Positions 1 to 10,999 of a stretch of DNA of 64,000 nucleotides are shown here, in pieces. The DNA is taken from positions 4,266,619 to 4,330,618 of the forward strand of contig NW_015622543.1 of the NCBI RefSeq assembly GCF_000835495.1, read 5' to 3'. Made by a program: the position numbers and the translations under genes. This DNA comes from Cladophialophora immunda (Eukaryota > Ascomycota > Eurotiomycetes > Chaetothyriales > Herpotrichiellaceae). The notes beneath the pieces were generated by a model, which saw only the letters and a list, made by a program, of their open reading frames with translations, did no database searches and was not told the DNA's origin. Each line of letters begins with the position of its first letter. The first letter of the stretch is position 1.

Positions 1-1065
1 AAAGTCCGTGGAGAGTGAGAGGTGGTTAACCCAGTGGGTGTGCGAGGATAATGTGTGTAAACAATTCCACGTTCGCGAATTCCATATTTTGATCGTTTTA
101 TCTTGGGAGGCGGTGAACACTCGATGAAGCCCGCCCCAACGCACACAAGTCACAGATCCCTTGTGCCCGGAAAGGGTTTGCTCGATGCGGCGCAGCGGGA
201 TGTCCCAGATTCTGACTGTGCCATCTTTTGAGGCTGATGCCAATCGAGGTTTGCCTGGTACCTGATTGTGGTATGGTTCCCATGAGAGGCTGGTGATCCA
301 TTTCGTGTGCGCCTTCAGCGGGCCGCCCAGAGCAGCTCCTGTCTTCGGGTCCCACAGCCGCACAGTATTGTCCATGCTCCCCGTGGCAAGGATTTTGCCG
401 TCTGGAGACCACGAAACCGCAAGCACCCAGCTCGTATGTCCTTTTAAGGTATGCAATGGTGTCCCGGTGTCGCAGTCCCATATTCGTGCAGTATTATCCC
501 CACTACCCGTGGCCATCCTAGAAGATGTCTCCGGTGAGAATGCAGTTGCCAGGATGGCTTCGCCGTGCCCTGCTATTGATGCGGAACATCTTGAAACAGC
601 GCGGACGCGGAATACAGCCTGAGGAGTGAACTGGAGGATGATATTGTCTTCGGTGGTCTTGAAGCCAGGTTTGAGGATGGAGTTGTACACGTCAGTTTGC
701 ACATCGACAATGGCATTCGGAACTTCTTGGGTAGTCGGGATTCGATCGTTCTGAAAGAAAAAGCGGTAGGGCAGTCGCTCGGCGGGATCCTGAAAACGAA
801 GTTTAGAGGGACACTCGCTTATTCACGCAGATTTACATACATTGCCTTGAATCGTATTCAGCAGAGTCTCGAGGTTTTTAACAGTGGCATCTTTCACAGG
901 AACTGCAACCACAGGTCCCGTTGACTTTCCTGTGCTCTGGTCGACGAATTGCACTCTCACACTGCCCAAGTCGTCTGGTATTTTTGTTTCTTCCAGTGCC
1001 CTTTCTGCCCTCTCTTCTGCAGCGATCTTCTGTCGCTTGCTAGGAGGCGGCGCTATGGTGGCCAT
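1..1065 (-). CDS. RSA4: Ribosome assembly protein Rsa4/Notchless (NLE domain + WD40), 3' end cut by window
   Basis: Rsa4 is the pre-60S assembly factor whose N-terminal NLE domain is engaged by the Rea1/Midasin AAA machine in the nucleolus. The first ATG is at 1065 (MATIAPPPSK..). Exon 1 runs 1065-841 and carries the NLE core (VRVQFVDQ, VKNLETLLNTIQGN). A 51-nt GT-AG intron (840-790) is removed in phase 0. Exon 2 starts at 789 (DPAERLPYRFFF) and stays open to base 1, encoding WD40 blades with GH/WD signatures (TARIWD, TVRLWDP, TVRIWD, TIKIWNS). The C-terminal blades lie outside the window, so the gene is partial only because of the window edge. A longer reading frame upstream has only a TTG and is not used. 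It is divergent from MSH4, with about 210 bp between the start codons. Confidence 0.93.
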
Positions 1066-1273
1066 TCTGGCTCTCTGCTGGAAGGTAAGGCCTGGCTTGT
1101 TGGGCTGGCTCAAGGCTCGGGCTCTTCAAAAAATTGTTGCAGGCGCAGAAGTGGGCTTCAGCCTCGTGAGGGGGAAGACACGGCAAACCTTCCTCTCTCG
1201 TTCGACCATCCGACTCTCAACTTCAGCCTTCTCCCCCATGCTTCACGGAGACCCGGAGCCCGCAACCTGTAGC

Positions 1274-4180
1274 ATGGCTTCCAGGGCACAGTCAACCTCT
1301 GCTGGCACCAGAAATACCACGGCCACAAGACTGACACCTACCACAGACAGGCCACAGACAGGTAGCAGGTCACGTCCCAGAACCACGGCGACTTCCACCA
1401 GCTACAGTGACAATGAAATCATTTGTGCAGTCTCCGAGTCGCGAGGCGTGTCTCCTACCGTTGGCCTCTCCTTTGTCAACGTTTCCACTTCTGAAGCTGT
1501 CCTTTGTCAGTTTGCTGATACTCAAACCTATGCTCGCACATGCCACAAGATCAAAGTGTTTGCTCCCTCTGAGATCATCTACATGAAGACTGCTGAAGAT
1601 TCGAAACTCATTTCGATTGTCGCTGAGAACCTCGAAGTACAAAAGTTTGACATTGCCATGACCGGGATCGAGCGCAAATACTGGTCTGAAACTAGTGGCC
1701 ATGATTATGTCCATCAGCTGGCGTTTCCGGATGACGTTGAATCGTTGAAGCTGTCTGTCGCGGGAAGTTACTTTGCAATATGCTGCTTTTCGGCAGTAGG
1801 TTGAAAGTAGACGCTATTATTCTGTGTCTCCCTAACAGATACAGGCCTTGAAGTACATCGACCTGGCCATGGAATTGAGCTTCGCGCCGCAAACGCTTCG
1901 GATCAAGTTTGAGCCCTCGGAAGGGTCGACCATGATTGATCTGTCCACAATGGCTTCGCTTGAACTGAGCCAGAATCTCCAGAACGACAAGTCCCGAGAC
2001 TGTCTCCTTGGGTTGTTGAACCATACTCTGACTCCAATGGGCGCTCGATTCCTCCGAAGCAATGTCCTGCAACCATCAACGGATGCGGAAAAGATCAGAA
2101 AGAGACAGCAAGCTCTCAGCGAGCTCACATCCAAGGAGGACATGTTCTTTGCAGTTCGAGCCGGTACTTGGTCCATTCATTGAGAAGACCCTGCTAACGT
2201 GGACCAGCCCTGAAATCTTTCATTGATGCCGATCGTGTGCTTGCCACGGTTCGTGATTGAAAGGTCCGATTTGGTCCAATACTAAGTCATGCAGCTTGTC
2301 GTCGTATCAACAAGGCAAGATTTCCATTTCATGGAACAATCGATCAACAATGTTCTCATGCTCAAGACGCTTGTGGATGGAGTCAAACCGGTTTGGCAGG
2401 CTCTTGCCGGCGCGAACAGCGCCGAGTTGCAGGCGATACGCCAGGTAACTTTGAATCCTCGTTGATCAATTATCGGCCTGACTGTTGTTTAAGCTCTGCG
2501 AGCCAGGAAATTACATGCAAGTGGAGAATTTGCTCTCGCGCTGTTTGAGTGTCGATGTGCGGTATTCCTCCAAACCACTCGATCTACGAAACCAGAGAGT
2601 CTATGGCATTCAGGTATGGCAACAGATGGACCTTTGCCGGTCAGGCTAATGCGAGGCAGGCTGGAGTCAACAGCTTCCTCGACGTGGCTCGTCAGGCATA
2701 CAAGGAGCTCAACGCAGATGTCAACGACATGTTCAACCTCCTCAAAGGTATGAAGCAGTCTGCAATCGGAGCGTTAATGCTGATGACATTGGTAGAAGAG
2801 ACCGAAATTCCGATTGAACTGAAATACGACTCCGATAGGCAGTACTACCTCCGATTCCCAGCCAGTGAGACCAAGGACAACCCCATCCCTAATACATTCA
2901 TCAACATATACAAAAAGAACAAATACATCGAATGCCAAACACTGGATCTCATCAAGATGAACCAGAAGATCAAGGACGCCCACAACGAAGTAATCTGCCT
3001 GTCGGACGCCACCGTGCAAGAGCTCATTGACGAGGTGCGCAGCACAATCCATCCACTGTTCAAAATCAGCGAGTCCATCGCCATGCTCGACATGCTCGCG
3101 GGTTTCGCCCAACTCGTGACGACATCCATGAACGAGTACGTGCAGCCCGAAGTCCACATGGACTCGTTCATGATCAAGTCCGGCCGCCACCCTATTCGTG
3201 AAAAGCTGCAACATCAACACGACAGATTTGTGCCCAACGACGTGTACGCCACGCCACAAAACCGCTTCCACATCATCACCGGATGCAACATGAGCGGGAA
3301 GTCGACCTACATCCGTTCCGTGGCGCTGATGGCCGTAATGGCACAGATCGGCTGCTTCGTGCCTGCCGAGTACGCCTCCTTCCCCATGTCACACGAGATC
3401 TTTGCTCGCATCTCCACAGACGACAACATCGAGGCAAACGTCTCCACCTTTGCCTCCGAGATGCGTGAAATGGCATTCATCTTGCGCAACATGTCCCCGC
3501 GCAGCCTGGTCATCGTCGACGAGTTGGGACGCGGCACCAGCACGACCGATGGCCTGGCGATCGCGATCGCGATTGCCGAAACGCTGATCGACTCCAAGGC
3601 CTATGTCTGGTTCGTGACGCACTTTCGCGACCTGCCGCGCATCCTGGCCGATCGCGCCGGCGTCGCCAATCTGCACCTGTCAGCGGAAATCAGCGATGAT
3701 TACTCCAAGATGACGATGCGGTACAAGATCGCAGACGGGTACGAGGAGGAAAGGTTCTACGGGCTGGCCCTCGCCAGAGCGATTGGACTGCCTGGCGACG
3801 TGGTCGACACGGCCACGCGGGTTTCCGAGGCGTTGCACGAGCGGAATGAAGCGAGGAAGAGAAATCCTCGAGCCACGGCGGTGGCCAGGAGGAGGAAGTT
3901 GATCCTGAACGTCAAGGAGCAGTTGGGCCAGGCGAGGGAGACCGCCGTTAGAGGCGAGGGCAGGGCGGAAGCTTTGAGGGGTTGGTTGAGGAGGTTGCAG
4001 CTGGAATTTACGGTGCGGATGAGGGCGATTGATGCGGACGCAGACGCGGACGCGGCCGAGGCCGAGGCCGAGGTGGTTGGTGGTCGAGATCCAGCAAGGG
4101 AGTCCACGGAAGGAGAGCAAGGAGCAGAAGGAGATGGAGAGGAGACGGAAGGGCAAAGTGAAAGCACCTCGCGAAGCTGA
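1274..4180 (+). CDS. MSH4: Meiotic MutS homolog 4
   Basis: Msh4 pairs with Msh5 to stabilise meiotic crossover intermediates; it does not do mismatch repair. Exons read: 1274-1795, 1845-2163, 2208-2248, 2295-2444, 2494-2613, 2660-2747, 2796-4180 (introns of 44-49 nt), giving 874 aa. The MutS core and lever frames join across every splice (for example CCFSA/ALKYID and GIQ/AGVNSFLDVARQ). The ATPase shows Walker A GCNMSGKST near residue 576, Walker B VIVDELGRGTS and the VTHF switch. Intron 1 has two in-frame acceptors (after 1838 or 1844); the later one fits the family better. The 48-nt intron 2748-2795 has no stop, so retention would add 16 residues. The protein ends in a long Arg- then Ala/Glu/Asp-rich tail beyond the ATPase, unusual in length but typical of fungal low-complexity tails. 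Confidence 0.95.
4033..4071 (+). repeat. GAC/GCG-type hexanucleotide coding microsatellite in MSH4 tail
   Basis: Imperfect six-base units (GCGGAC, then GCCGAG) near the 3' end of MSH4 encode alternating Asp-Ala and Glu-Ala. This lies after the conserved ATPase, so length variation would be tolerated. Confidence 0.7.
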
Positions 4181-4423
4181 ATGCGCTCTTGCCCGAGCAG
4201 GCTTATGGCGCCAGCACCAGCAGCGCTCTATCAAAAAGTGGGCGATTCAGGACGTGGAGGTAGATGGGGGTGGAACGGAGGCTATCGCGAAGGAAATTTC
4301 TCCCTGTTAGATTTTATCCTATAGCGAGTCTGCTCTGGTCCGAGGATCAAATGAGCAAACGTCTTCTATGGGTCTCAAAGCATTGCGCATCGAGCCCGAG
4401 TTTTCCGGTGGGACATACAACCT

Positions 4424-5584
4424 CTAAAGCGTCCAGATGACAACCCGTCCATCAACACCACTTGTGCTGAACTTGGTCACGCGCCCAGGACCGCCCTCGA
4501 ACGCCCTGATCGTGTTGATCGTGTTCTGATGCGTGGTGCTCAACTGTGTGTCATCTTTGACCTTCCCCTTGAGGTCCATCTGTCGGAACATGTTCAGCGC
4601 GGACTCCTCTCTCATTGCGCCACCCATACCCGGGCGCTTATGCATCTCCACGCTGCCCACCAGCTCCCACCCTTGCTCACCGCCTCGGAACCGGAAACAC
4701 TCGCAATCATAACCCGCGGTGAGGATCTCGGCCTCGCCGTTCCAGATCAGCGACGTGAAGGGGAGGGTTTGCGTCGAGATGTTCAGCATCGCCTTTGGTG
4801 GCTGGTCCGGTCCGCTGGGATACACGACGGTAATGCTGCTATCGTGCGCCGCGAACGCCAATGCGTCGCCACTGGGCGAAAAGGACACGGCATGCACCCA
4901 CCCGGCCGAGTCGTTCAAGTACTCTCCGCACACGGTGTTGAAGGGCAGTCTCTCCCCCCACACGCTCGGCTCAGGGCGTTCATCGATGCCTTTGATGAAG
5001 CCAGAAAAGACCCGGGCATGGCTGTCCGTCGAACCAGCCGCCAAAAGCACGCTGTTCGGGTGCCAAGCTACTGTCGTGATGGTGCTCCGGATGGGCTTTT
5101 TCAGATGCTTCGAGACCCACCAGTCATTTTCCTCTTCAAAGTAACAGACTGCGATGACGCGGGCGCCAGAGCCGACGGCGAACTTCTTCTCCGAGGGTGA
5201 CCAGCGTACGAACGTGGCGGCGCGGTTGATGCGAAGGAGGACAAGGGTCGGTTTCCATTCCCCGGACGGGGCGGGTTCCCAGACGTAGGCGTTGCGGTCT
5301 ACCGTGGTAACATGAGGCGTCAGTCATCTGCACGGATCAGACGGAGACGAGCTAGAGTCACCTTGAGAACAAGTCACAATCATCCCACTATTGGGCGCGA
5401 TGTCCACGCCGGTGACGGTCTTGTCGTGGCCCTTCAATTCATCTTTCAACGCAAACTTGGAGCCGGAGCGGTGATACAGCTCGACATTATTCTCTCGTGC
5501 CACGGCAAGGGTTTGGCGGTCCGCCGAGAACGAATGGTCTGCGATAGGGTGGTGGAAGAGATGGTGGACTTCCGGGCCAGACAT
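4424..5584 (-). CDS. ARC40: Arp2/3 complex subunit 1 (ARPC1/Arc40), WD40 protein
   Basis: ARPC1 is the beta-propeller subunit of the Arp2/3 actin-nucleating complex. Exon 1 is 5584-5362 (MSGPEVHHLF..), the intron is 5361-5299 (63 nt), exon 2 is 5298-4424; total 365 aa, the usual family length. The splice restores TCSQ-DRNAYVWE, a conserved ARPC1 blade. Other family blocks are INRAATFVRWSP, KHLKKPIRSTI (the ARPC1 basic motif), VAWHPNSVLLAAGSTD and the final GVDGRVVIWTL. The start was chosen at the conserved MSGPEV; an in-frame upstream extension to about 5782 looks like leader sequence. Another Arp2/3 member, ARP2, begins at 63.4 kb. Confidence 0.95.
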
Positions 5585-5980
5585 CTTGAAGGGAGAGCGA
5601 TAGGAGTAGCTCTCTACTATCGCCGTGAAGGTGAGGGTTGAAGGCGGAGGTGTTGCGAGTGAGTGTGCGGCACGTCGGATTGGAAGTGGGATGGCGAGGC
5701 ACAGGAACGCAGGAGGGATGACGCGGGAGTGGCTAATCTTCGGCACTTCAGCCTTGCGTAGCCTTGGGCACGTACAAATCACATTAGTATGGAAGTTATT
5801 CTCGCTCTAATGTTCTATGATCATATACCAAGCTACTGTAGTACCCATACGGCCCGTTTTCCAACTCAGGACTTGCAGGTCTCTGGATATGCAGGCCTCT
5901 GATATATATATGCCAAAAATGTCCGACTCCAGAGCCTTGAAAATGTCCGTGTCAGTCATGCGAGATCCAATCCATGCAGT
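5585..5980. other. Intergenic, ARPC1 promoter side
   Basis: Upstream region of ARPC1 (minus) and downstream of the unrecognised minus-strand gene. It holds a short TA-repeat (GATATATATATG at about 5900) and no supported gene. Confidence 0.6.
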
Positions 5981-6925
5981 CTAGTAACTCATCTCCTCGG
6001 CCAGCTGCCGCTTGAATAACTCGGCATGCATGGTCAAAACTCTACGTCTGATAAAGCTCGTCTTGACGATAAACGAATATCGATACCTCGACCACTCCCA
6101 TTCTTTGACCTTCCCTCCAAAGTGCTCGTGCATCACCTCCAGCACAGTCTCGGCGTACCACCAGCACATTTCTCTGCGAAATTTATATGCAGGATGCTTC
6201 TCGGTAGTGGCAGATAGCACATAAGCCAGCGCTCGCAAGTCTGGCCGCTTGTTGACATCATCAAAAGTGACCGTCAGGAGTGGCAGTGGGAGATTGTAAT
6301 GATCGGATGGCGTGTCCCCCAAGGCCCAATTCCAGCCAACGAGGACCCAGTCTCCGGTTTCTTCTCGGCCAGCGGCGACCCGGGTACGTTGACCGCTCAC
6401 AGAGTCCTCGACAATGAATTGGATGAATTCATGAGAGAACGGGGAGGCAAGAGCCTTGATCCACGTGATCGAATTGACCTTGAGATTCTTGAATTCGGCG
6501 GGGTCTTGGAGCAACGTGTCTAACCATCCCGTCGTCGAAAAGCGTCTGAAGTTTTTGAATAGGTTCGGAAGCCCTTGGTTGGGGGCTATAAGTGGCTTCT
6601 CGTCGCCGACTTCTTCGAAAGGCTTCGACACGGTCTCCGGCGGAAGCGGCAAATAAAGTCGTCTGGCATAACCGGTGTGGGCGACTTCGAAGGAAGATGC
6701 ATGATAAAACAACCGGAATAACAGCAAGAACACGGTGTTAAACCGGCTGGAGCCAAATCTGTGTCGAGGGAATAGAAGGCACAGATCAAAATTTCGAGAA
6801 TGAGGCTTTCCACAACTGCACTGTTGCCGTATGCCCCCCGGAAAGCCGACCCCAGCAACCCATCTTTGTCGCTTGAGGTTCCGCGGCCGGCGGATTGCCA
6901 TCCATGGATGCGTAAGATGGGTCAT
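5981..6925 (-). CDS. Uncharacterised fungal protein (5' end unresolved)
   Basis: I do not recognise a named family. The 3' two thirds (about 6650-5981) read like a genuine conserved globular protein: it has LYLPLPPETVSKPFEEVG, WLDTLLQDPAEFKN, HEFIQFIVEDS, GDWVLVGWNW, a LTVTFDDVNKRPDL stretch and a Trp/Tyr-rich end (EMCWWYAETV, EWSRYRYSF), with no signal peptide or membrane segment. The N-terminal part from the ATG at 6925 is Arg/Cys-rich and unconvincing. An alternative model removes a GT-AG intron (roughly 6744-6672) that joins a different upstream frame to RLYLPLPPE in phase. The stop at 5981 is firm; the start is not. It lies about 400 bp upstream of ARPC1 on the same strand. Confidence 0.5.
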   Translation of the reverse strand: MTHLTHPWMAIRRPRNLKRQRWVAGVGFPGGIRQQCSCGKPHSRNFDLCLLFPRHRFGSSRFNTVFLLLFRLFYHASSFEVAHTGYARRLYLPLPPETVSKPFEEVGDEKPLIAPNQGLPNLFKNFRRFSTTGWLDTLLQDPAEFKNLKVNSITWIKALASPFSHEFIQFIVEDSVSGQRTRVAAGREETGDWVLVGWNWALGDTPSDHYNLPLPLLTVTFDDVNKRPDLRALAYVLSATTEKHPAYKFRREMCWWYAETVLEVMHEHFGGKVKEWEWSRYRYSFIVKTSFIRRRVLTMHAELFKRQLAEEMSY

Positions 6926-7825
6926 TCTCGATCTTAAAGGAGTGTTGTGCTTCTCACTTGCCTGTCTAGCAAAGCAATCAATCTGTAAAGGAGAGACATG
7001 TTGAAAGCAGGAGAAGCCATCAGTGCAAAAGTCAGCAGAAGTACAGGTGGGCGGTCTATGTCAATTGCCTTCATTGTCTGGCGTGCCAGTGGCACGGGAT
7101 TTTGATACTCAACACCAGGGGCCTGTTTGAATCTGACCACTCAGAGCTCCGGACGAAGTCTCGTGGAGTGGCCTCATTCGCTCGCGTTTCACGGCGGTCA
7201 ACATACCACCAGAAGTCTGATTGCGCATGGTGTTTTGGGTACTTCGGGCCTGTGCATAGAAGATCAGAGACCTGCAATGTGGCGTGGCGGCTGTTTGTCG
7301 AGCGCTCTCATCGCAGGCTGCTGTCACGGGCGCGCCTGGCGCTGTCTGAAGGGCCACAACTGGTTGCGCTTAGCTATTCCTCCAACCCAATTAGCTGCCC
7401 GCAGAGCAATTTGATGGGTCTCTCATGATTCCGTTCGCAAGAAACTCGGGTAGAGCCATCCCATGGCGTTGAATTGATCCTCGTCATGCAGTAGATGGAT
7501 TCTCCAAAAGCCCAGCCCAGCGCTGACAACATGTCAAGCCGGAGATGGAAAAATAGTAATTCCGTAACACAGCCTTGCAGCCAACAAGGCTGTACGGAGT
7601 ACAGGTATCATTTCGAAGGTTCTAAGCACGACGGCGTAGAAACACTTGGAATGGTCCGGCCTATTAAATCTACACGGAATATTGGTCCTATGGAAAAATG
7701 GGACTTCCTTCCTTCGAGAACCTCCTTGGGTATCATGCTTTTGCCTCGTCATGCCGTCGTGGAGTTGGTAGTACAGTCTAAACATAAAGCAGGGCCACGC
7801 CCTCCAGCACCAAGCTAACACCCAG
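6926..7825. other. Intergenic / possible upstream exon region
   Basis: About 0.9 kb between two minus-strand genes. A short minus-strand frame (7140-6934) has a hydrophobic stretch (PPVLLLTFALMASPAF) that might be a 5' exon of the downstream gene, but no clean splice joins it. Otherwise nothing supported. Confidence 0.4.
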
Positions 7826-10800
7826 CTAGAAACTGGCCATTTCCAGCCAAGTACCCACAAAGGCCAGTCTTCCTAGGTCTGCACTGCTCTCCCATATCTC
7901 CCGGTCTTTGCTGTCGCTTTTGCTCTCGTCCTTGTCCCCCAAAGCGTTGATGGCCTCATCTTTGGACACCATTTTGCGTTGAAACTCTGCAAAGCTGAGC
8001 TTCCCGGGGCCGCCACGACGTTCTTCTTCTTCATCGATCTCGTCGTGCCGGAGCCAGAGGTAATACGTCTTGAGAGCCTTCTCCGGATCACCTGCAAAGG
8101 GACCTGGCCGCTGGACCGGGCCAGGAGGACAAGGAGCCACTCTCCCACTTGAGGATATAGTTGGCGGTTCCGGTTCGTCAGGTCGAAACTGCGGAAGCGT
8201 TGGATCACGGTAGACTCCATTTGTTTCGGCTGTTGCAGTGGAAAGACCCACAGTCACCCTTTGGCCGGACAAATCTTGAGAACCGAACATCAGCCCTATA
8301 TGATCTTCGGAATCCTGGGGAACTAGGCTTCCATTGCCCAGTTTGATCTTTGTTGCAGCGTCAGTTATGGCCAGTTGCTTCTGCTCCTTCTCCTCCTCTT
8401 GTCTCTGTCTTAGTGTCTCAATCACATCTTCATCTATTTCATCCTCTTCAATTTCCAGTTCATCAAGCAGATCCTCGAACTTCGCTCTTTCGTATTCAAA
8501 GCAATGCCGATCCACACGTGTCTGAGATGCTTCCATATGCTCGTTCTCCTTGTCCTTGAACAGCACATCGAGCAACTCGTTGAATCCCTGTTGCACAGCT
8601 TGGTAGAGAATGTCTTTGCCGATGTCTGCTTCAGCCTGGCCAAGCTCGTAGCCGCCCCATCTTTCGTTGACAGGGATGCTTCGAGATGAAGCATTTGAAC
8701 GGGTTTCGTAGTCTCCCTCGATGGCACTATCATCAAAGCGGACCTTGGACGAGGATCTCGAGGCCATGGATGCTCTCCGAGGACTGATATCGCTGTGCCC
8801 ATTCTTCTTCGGTTCGGCTAGGTCGTCGTCGTCTGAACTATCGGGTTCAGTGTAGCCTGGTGGTCTGGTCAAACCTTCCTCGCGATCGAGATAGAATTGT
8901 CGGCGGCGCCATCGTTCTTCAACGGCCCTGGCGCGTGAAGTTTCCTCGGCCCGATCGCCTTCAGCATCAAGGCGCTGTGATTGAGCGAAGAGGACTCTGG
9001 TCCTGTCAACGGGGTCTGTTATATCATCCAACGGCACCGCTTGTCCAAGTGCCTCGTTGATATCCTGAGGATCTGGAGTCCGCACCGGGGGCCAAGCATA
9101 TGTCTGCAACGGTGCATCGGGACCAGTGATTTCTTCCTCGGTTACCTCCTCCTGCTCCATGCCTGACTGCATGAAATTGCTTCCCATTGGGAGCATCATC
9201 AGCGGTTCGTCCTCTGGAGGCTCCTGTCTGAACGATCTGAAAGGATGGTTCCTAGTCCGACCGCCAAGTGCAGCGTTCCCGATAGCCCGTGCCCGATCTC
9301 CGCTCATGTCACCGTCCGGCTGCAGGACGCCATTTGTGCCGTTGGGAAGTTGCAGATCTCCGTTCGCATGGCGTTGCTTACCCTGACCGTTCCTGGATTC
9401 GTGGCCATAGAGAGTGCCGCCACCAAACGCAGCGCTGATAGGTTGGCTGCCTTGAACCACTTCTCGGATTTCTTCTTCGTTATATCCAAAATCTTCTTGC
9501 GAGTCAATCATTTCCCGACTTAACTCTTTGCTTAATGCATAATACGCCCGGAACATGCGAAGAAAGTCTTTACGGTCCACGTAGCCATCCGAGTCCAGAT
9601 CGTACCCCTCGAAGATACGCTTGAGCCTGGCATATCGGCTCTTGTCCTGCAGGCGAGCAAGGCCGCGTATGTATTCGTCAAAGGTGATGAGACCGTTTTG
9701 GTCGGTGTCATAGAAGGCAAAAATTCGATCGTAAATCAAATTTGCGGGAGAAGGTTTATCTCCGGTCGAAGGGATGAAATATGCATCAAATCCCTTTCGA
9801 TCAATGGCACATCCCAAACCAGTTGGGTCGCCAGGAAAGTAGTGTCCTGCAAGGCATTTGAATTGCTCGTAAAGAGCATCCATCTCGGTACGCTCCATTC
9901 TGGTCTCCTCGAGCAATGGCTTGGATACACTCGTCGGCAAAGACGAGAGAAAAGCGCTCGGGTTGCCAGGATACCACTCCGGGACGACCTGTTTAATGTT
10001 TCCTCGTGAAGGAGCTGGGATCCGGATCTTGTAGAAGACATGGCCTTTCCCATGTGCAGAACTGGCTTCGCAGCTTTCGCAGAGGTCCATGTCGAAACAG
10101 TTTGCACAATGATAGCGGATGCCTCGAATGGGGTGTATGCCGCAGCTGTTACACTCGACACCGCGGTGGATATAGCTTTCTCGTCGTGCTTGCTCGCCAG
10201 CGATATGGTAAAGAAGGTCGAGCATGTTTTGGCTCCCCTCAGGGTCCTCCTCGTTGTTGCCGGATGAAATGTCGCTATGTGCGTCGTCAGGATCCGCGAG
10301 CGCCTGAAGTGCCTCGCGAGGCGCTAAACCACCTTGTTCCATCGCACCGTCAGTCTGTACAGGGCTAGTTCTGGGACTTTGTCGAGGAGCAGCAAGGGGA
10401 CTCCACTCATCCGTGAGAGTGAATCGCCCCTCGTCAAAAGCTTTCGCCACCTGGAAAACAGCCTCCGCAAAGACTCCCTCGCGCTCCATTGCCTGTGCCA
10501 GCATCCACGCATCGTCTCCAATGATATAACCTTCGGGGAACTCCTCCTTCAGGAACCTCTGCACAAAACACCCGTGGAGATGAAGGAGGAGATATTCATG
10601 TTGGTGGGGGGACAACTGCGCCGGAGAATGTTGCAAGAGGTAGTCGTTGATATAGGGCAAGTTACACGGGATCAGCGTCATGTCTTGCAGTGGCCTGTGT
10701 GCCTGTGTAGGAAAGAACCATTTGTTCACGTATTCTCCATATCCTTCTCTGCTTGCGTTCCGAGTTTGCAGACTGTCGATTGCTCGCCCGACTGGATCAT

Positions 10801-10999
10801 AATCGAGGTTTGTTTGTTCGAAGCCGCGACGCCAGCGCCTTCTGTTTCTCGGCCTACGAATGGCATTGCTGCGATGGAGAGAGGAGCGTTCTGTGCGGGA
10901 AGGTTTCGCATATTGCGTGTAGGTATAGTAGGCCGCAGTGAGGGCAACGGCCCCGGCAAGGGCCAGGAATAATGGCTTCCGATAATTCTGATCTGACAT
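7826..10999 (-). CDS. Membrane-anchored ZZ-type zinc-finger and EF-hand protein
   Basis: Single exon, 1057 aa, ATG at 10999. An N-terminal hydrophobic helix (about residues 9-27, LFLALAGAVALTAAYYTYT) preceded by few residues and followed by an Arg-rich stretch looks like a signal anchor. A ZZ zinc finger lies at about 285-330 (CNSCGIHPIRGIRYHCANC, then DLCESC..H). Two canonical EF-hands follow at about 428-480 (DTDQNGLITFDEY and DLDSDGYVDRKDF), both with all calcium ligands. The C-terminal half is acidic and coiled-coil-like (FEDLLDELEIEEDEIDEDVIETLRQ region). The combination is a known fungal architecture of unknown function; calcium binding is supported by sequence, the partner bound by the ZZ finger is not. 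Organelle location (outer mitochondrial or ER membrane) is inference. Confidence 0.88.
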   Translation of the reverse strand: MSDQNYRKPLFLALAGAVALTAAYYTYTQYAKPSRTERSSLHRSNAIRRPRNRRRWRRGFEQTNLDYDPVGRAIDSLQTRNASREGYGEYVNKWFFPTQAHRPLQDMTLIPCNLPYINDYLLQHSPAQLSPHQHEYLLLHLHGCFVQRFLKEEFPEGYIIGDDAWMLAQAMEREGVFAEAVFQVAKAFDEGRFTLTDEWSPLAAPRQSPRTSPVQTDGAMEQGGLAPREALQALADPDDAHSDISSGNNEEDPEGSQNMLDLLYHIAGEQARRESYIHRGVECNSCGIHPIRGIRYHCANCFDMDLCESCEASSAHGKGHVFYKIRIPAPSRGNIKQVVPEWYPGNPSAFLSSLPTSVSKPLLEETRMERTEMDALYEQFKCLAGHYFPGDPTGLGCAIDRKGFDAYFIPSTGDKPSPANLIYDRIFAFYDTDQNGLITFDEYIRGLARLQDKSRYARLKRIFEGYDLDSDGYVDRKDFLRMFRAYYALSKELSREMIDSQEDFGYNEEEIREVVQGSQPISAAFGGGTLYGHESRNGQGKQRHANGDLQLPNGTNGVLQPDGDMSGDRARAIGNAALGGRTRNHPFRSFRQEPPEDEPLMMLPMGSNFMQSGMEQEEVTEEEITGPDAPLQTYAWPPVRTPDPQDINEALGQAVPLDDITDPVDRTRVLFAQSQRLDAEGDRAEETSRARAVEERWRRRQFYLDREEGLTRPPGYTEPDSSDDDDLAEPKKNGHSDISPRRASMASRSSSKVRFDDSAIEGDYETRSNASSRSIPVNERWGGYELGQAEADIGKDILYQAVQQGFNELLDVLFKDKENEHMEASQTRVDRHCFEYERAKFEDLLDELEIEEDEIDEDVIETLRQRQEEEKEQKQLAITDAATKIKLGNGSLVPQDSEDHIGLMFGSQDLSGQRVTVGLSTATAETNGVYRDPTLPQFRPDEPEPPTISSSGRVAPCPPGPVQRPGPFAGDPEKALKTYYLWLRHDEIDEEEERRGGPGKLSFAEFQRKMVSKDEAINALGDKDESKSDSKDREIWESSADLGRLAFVGTWLEMASF

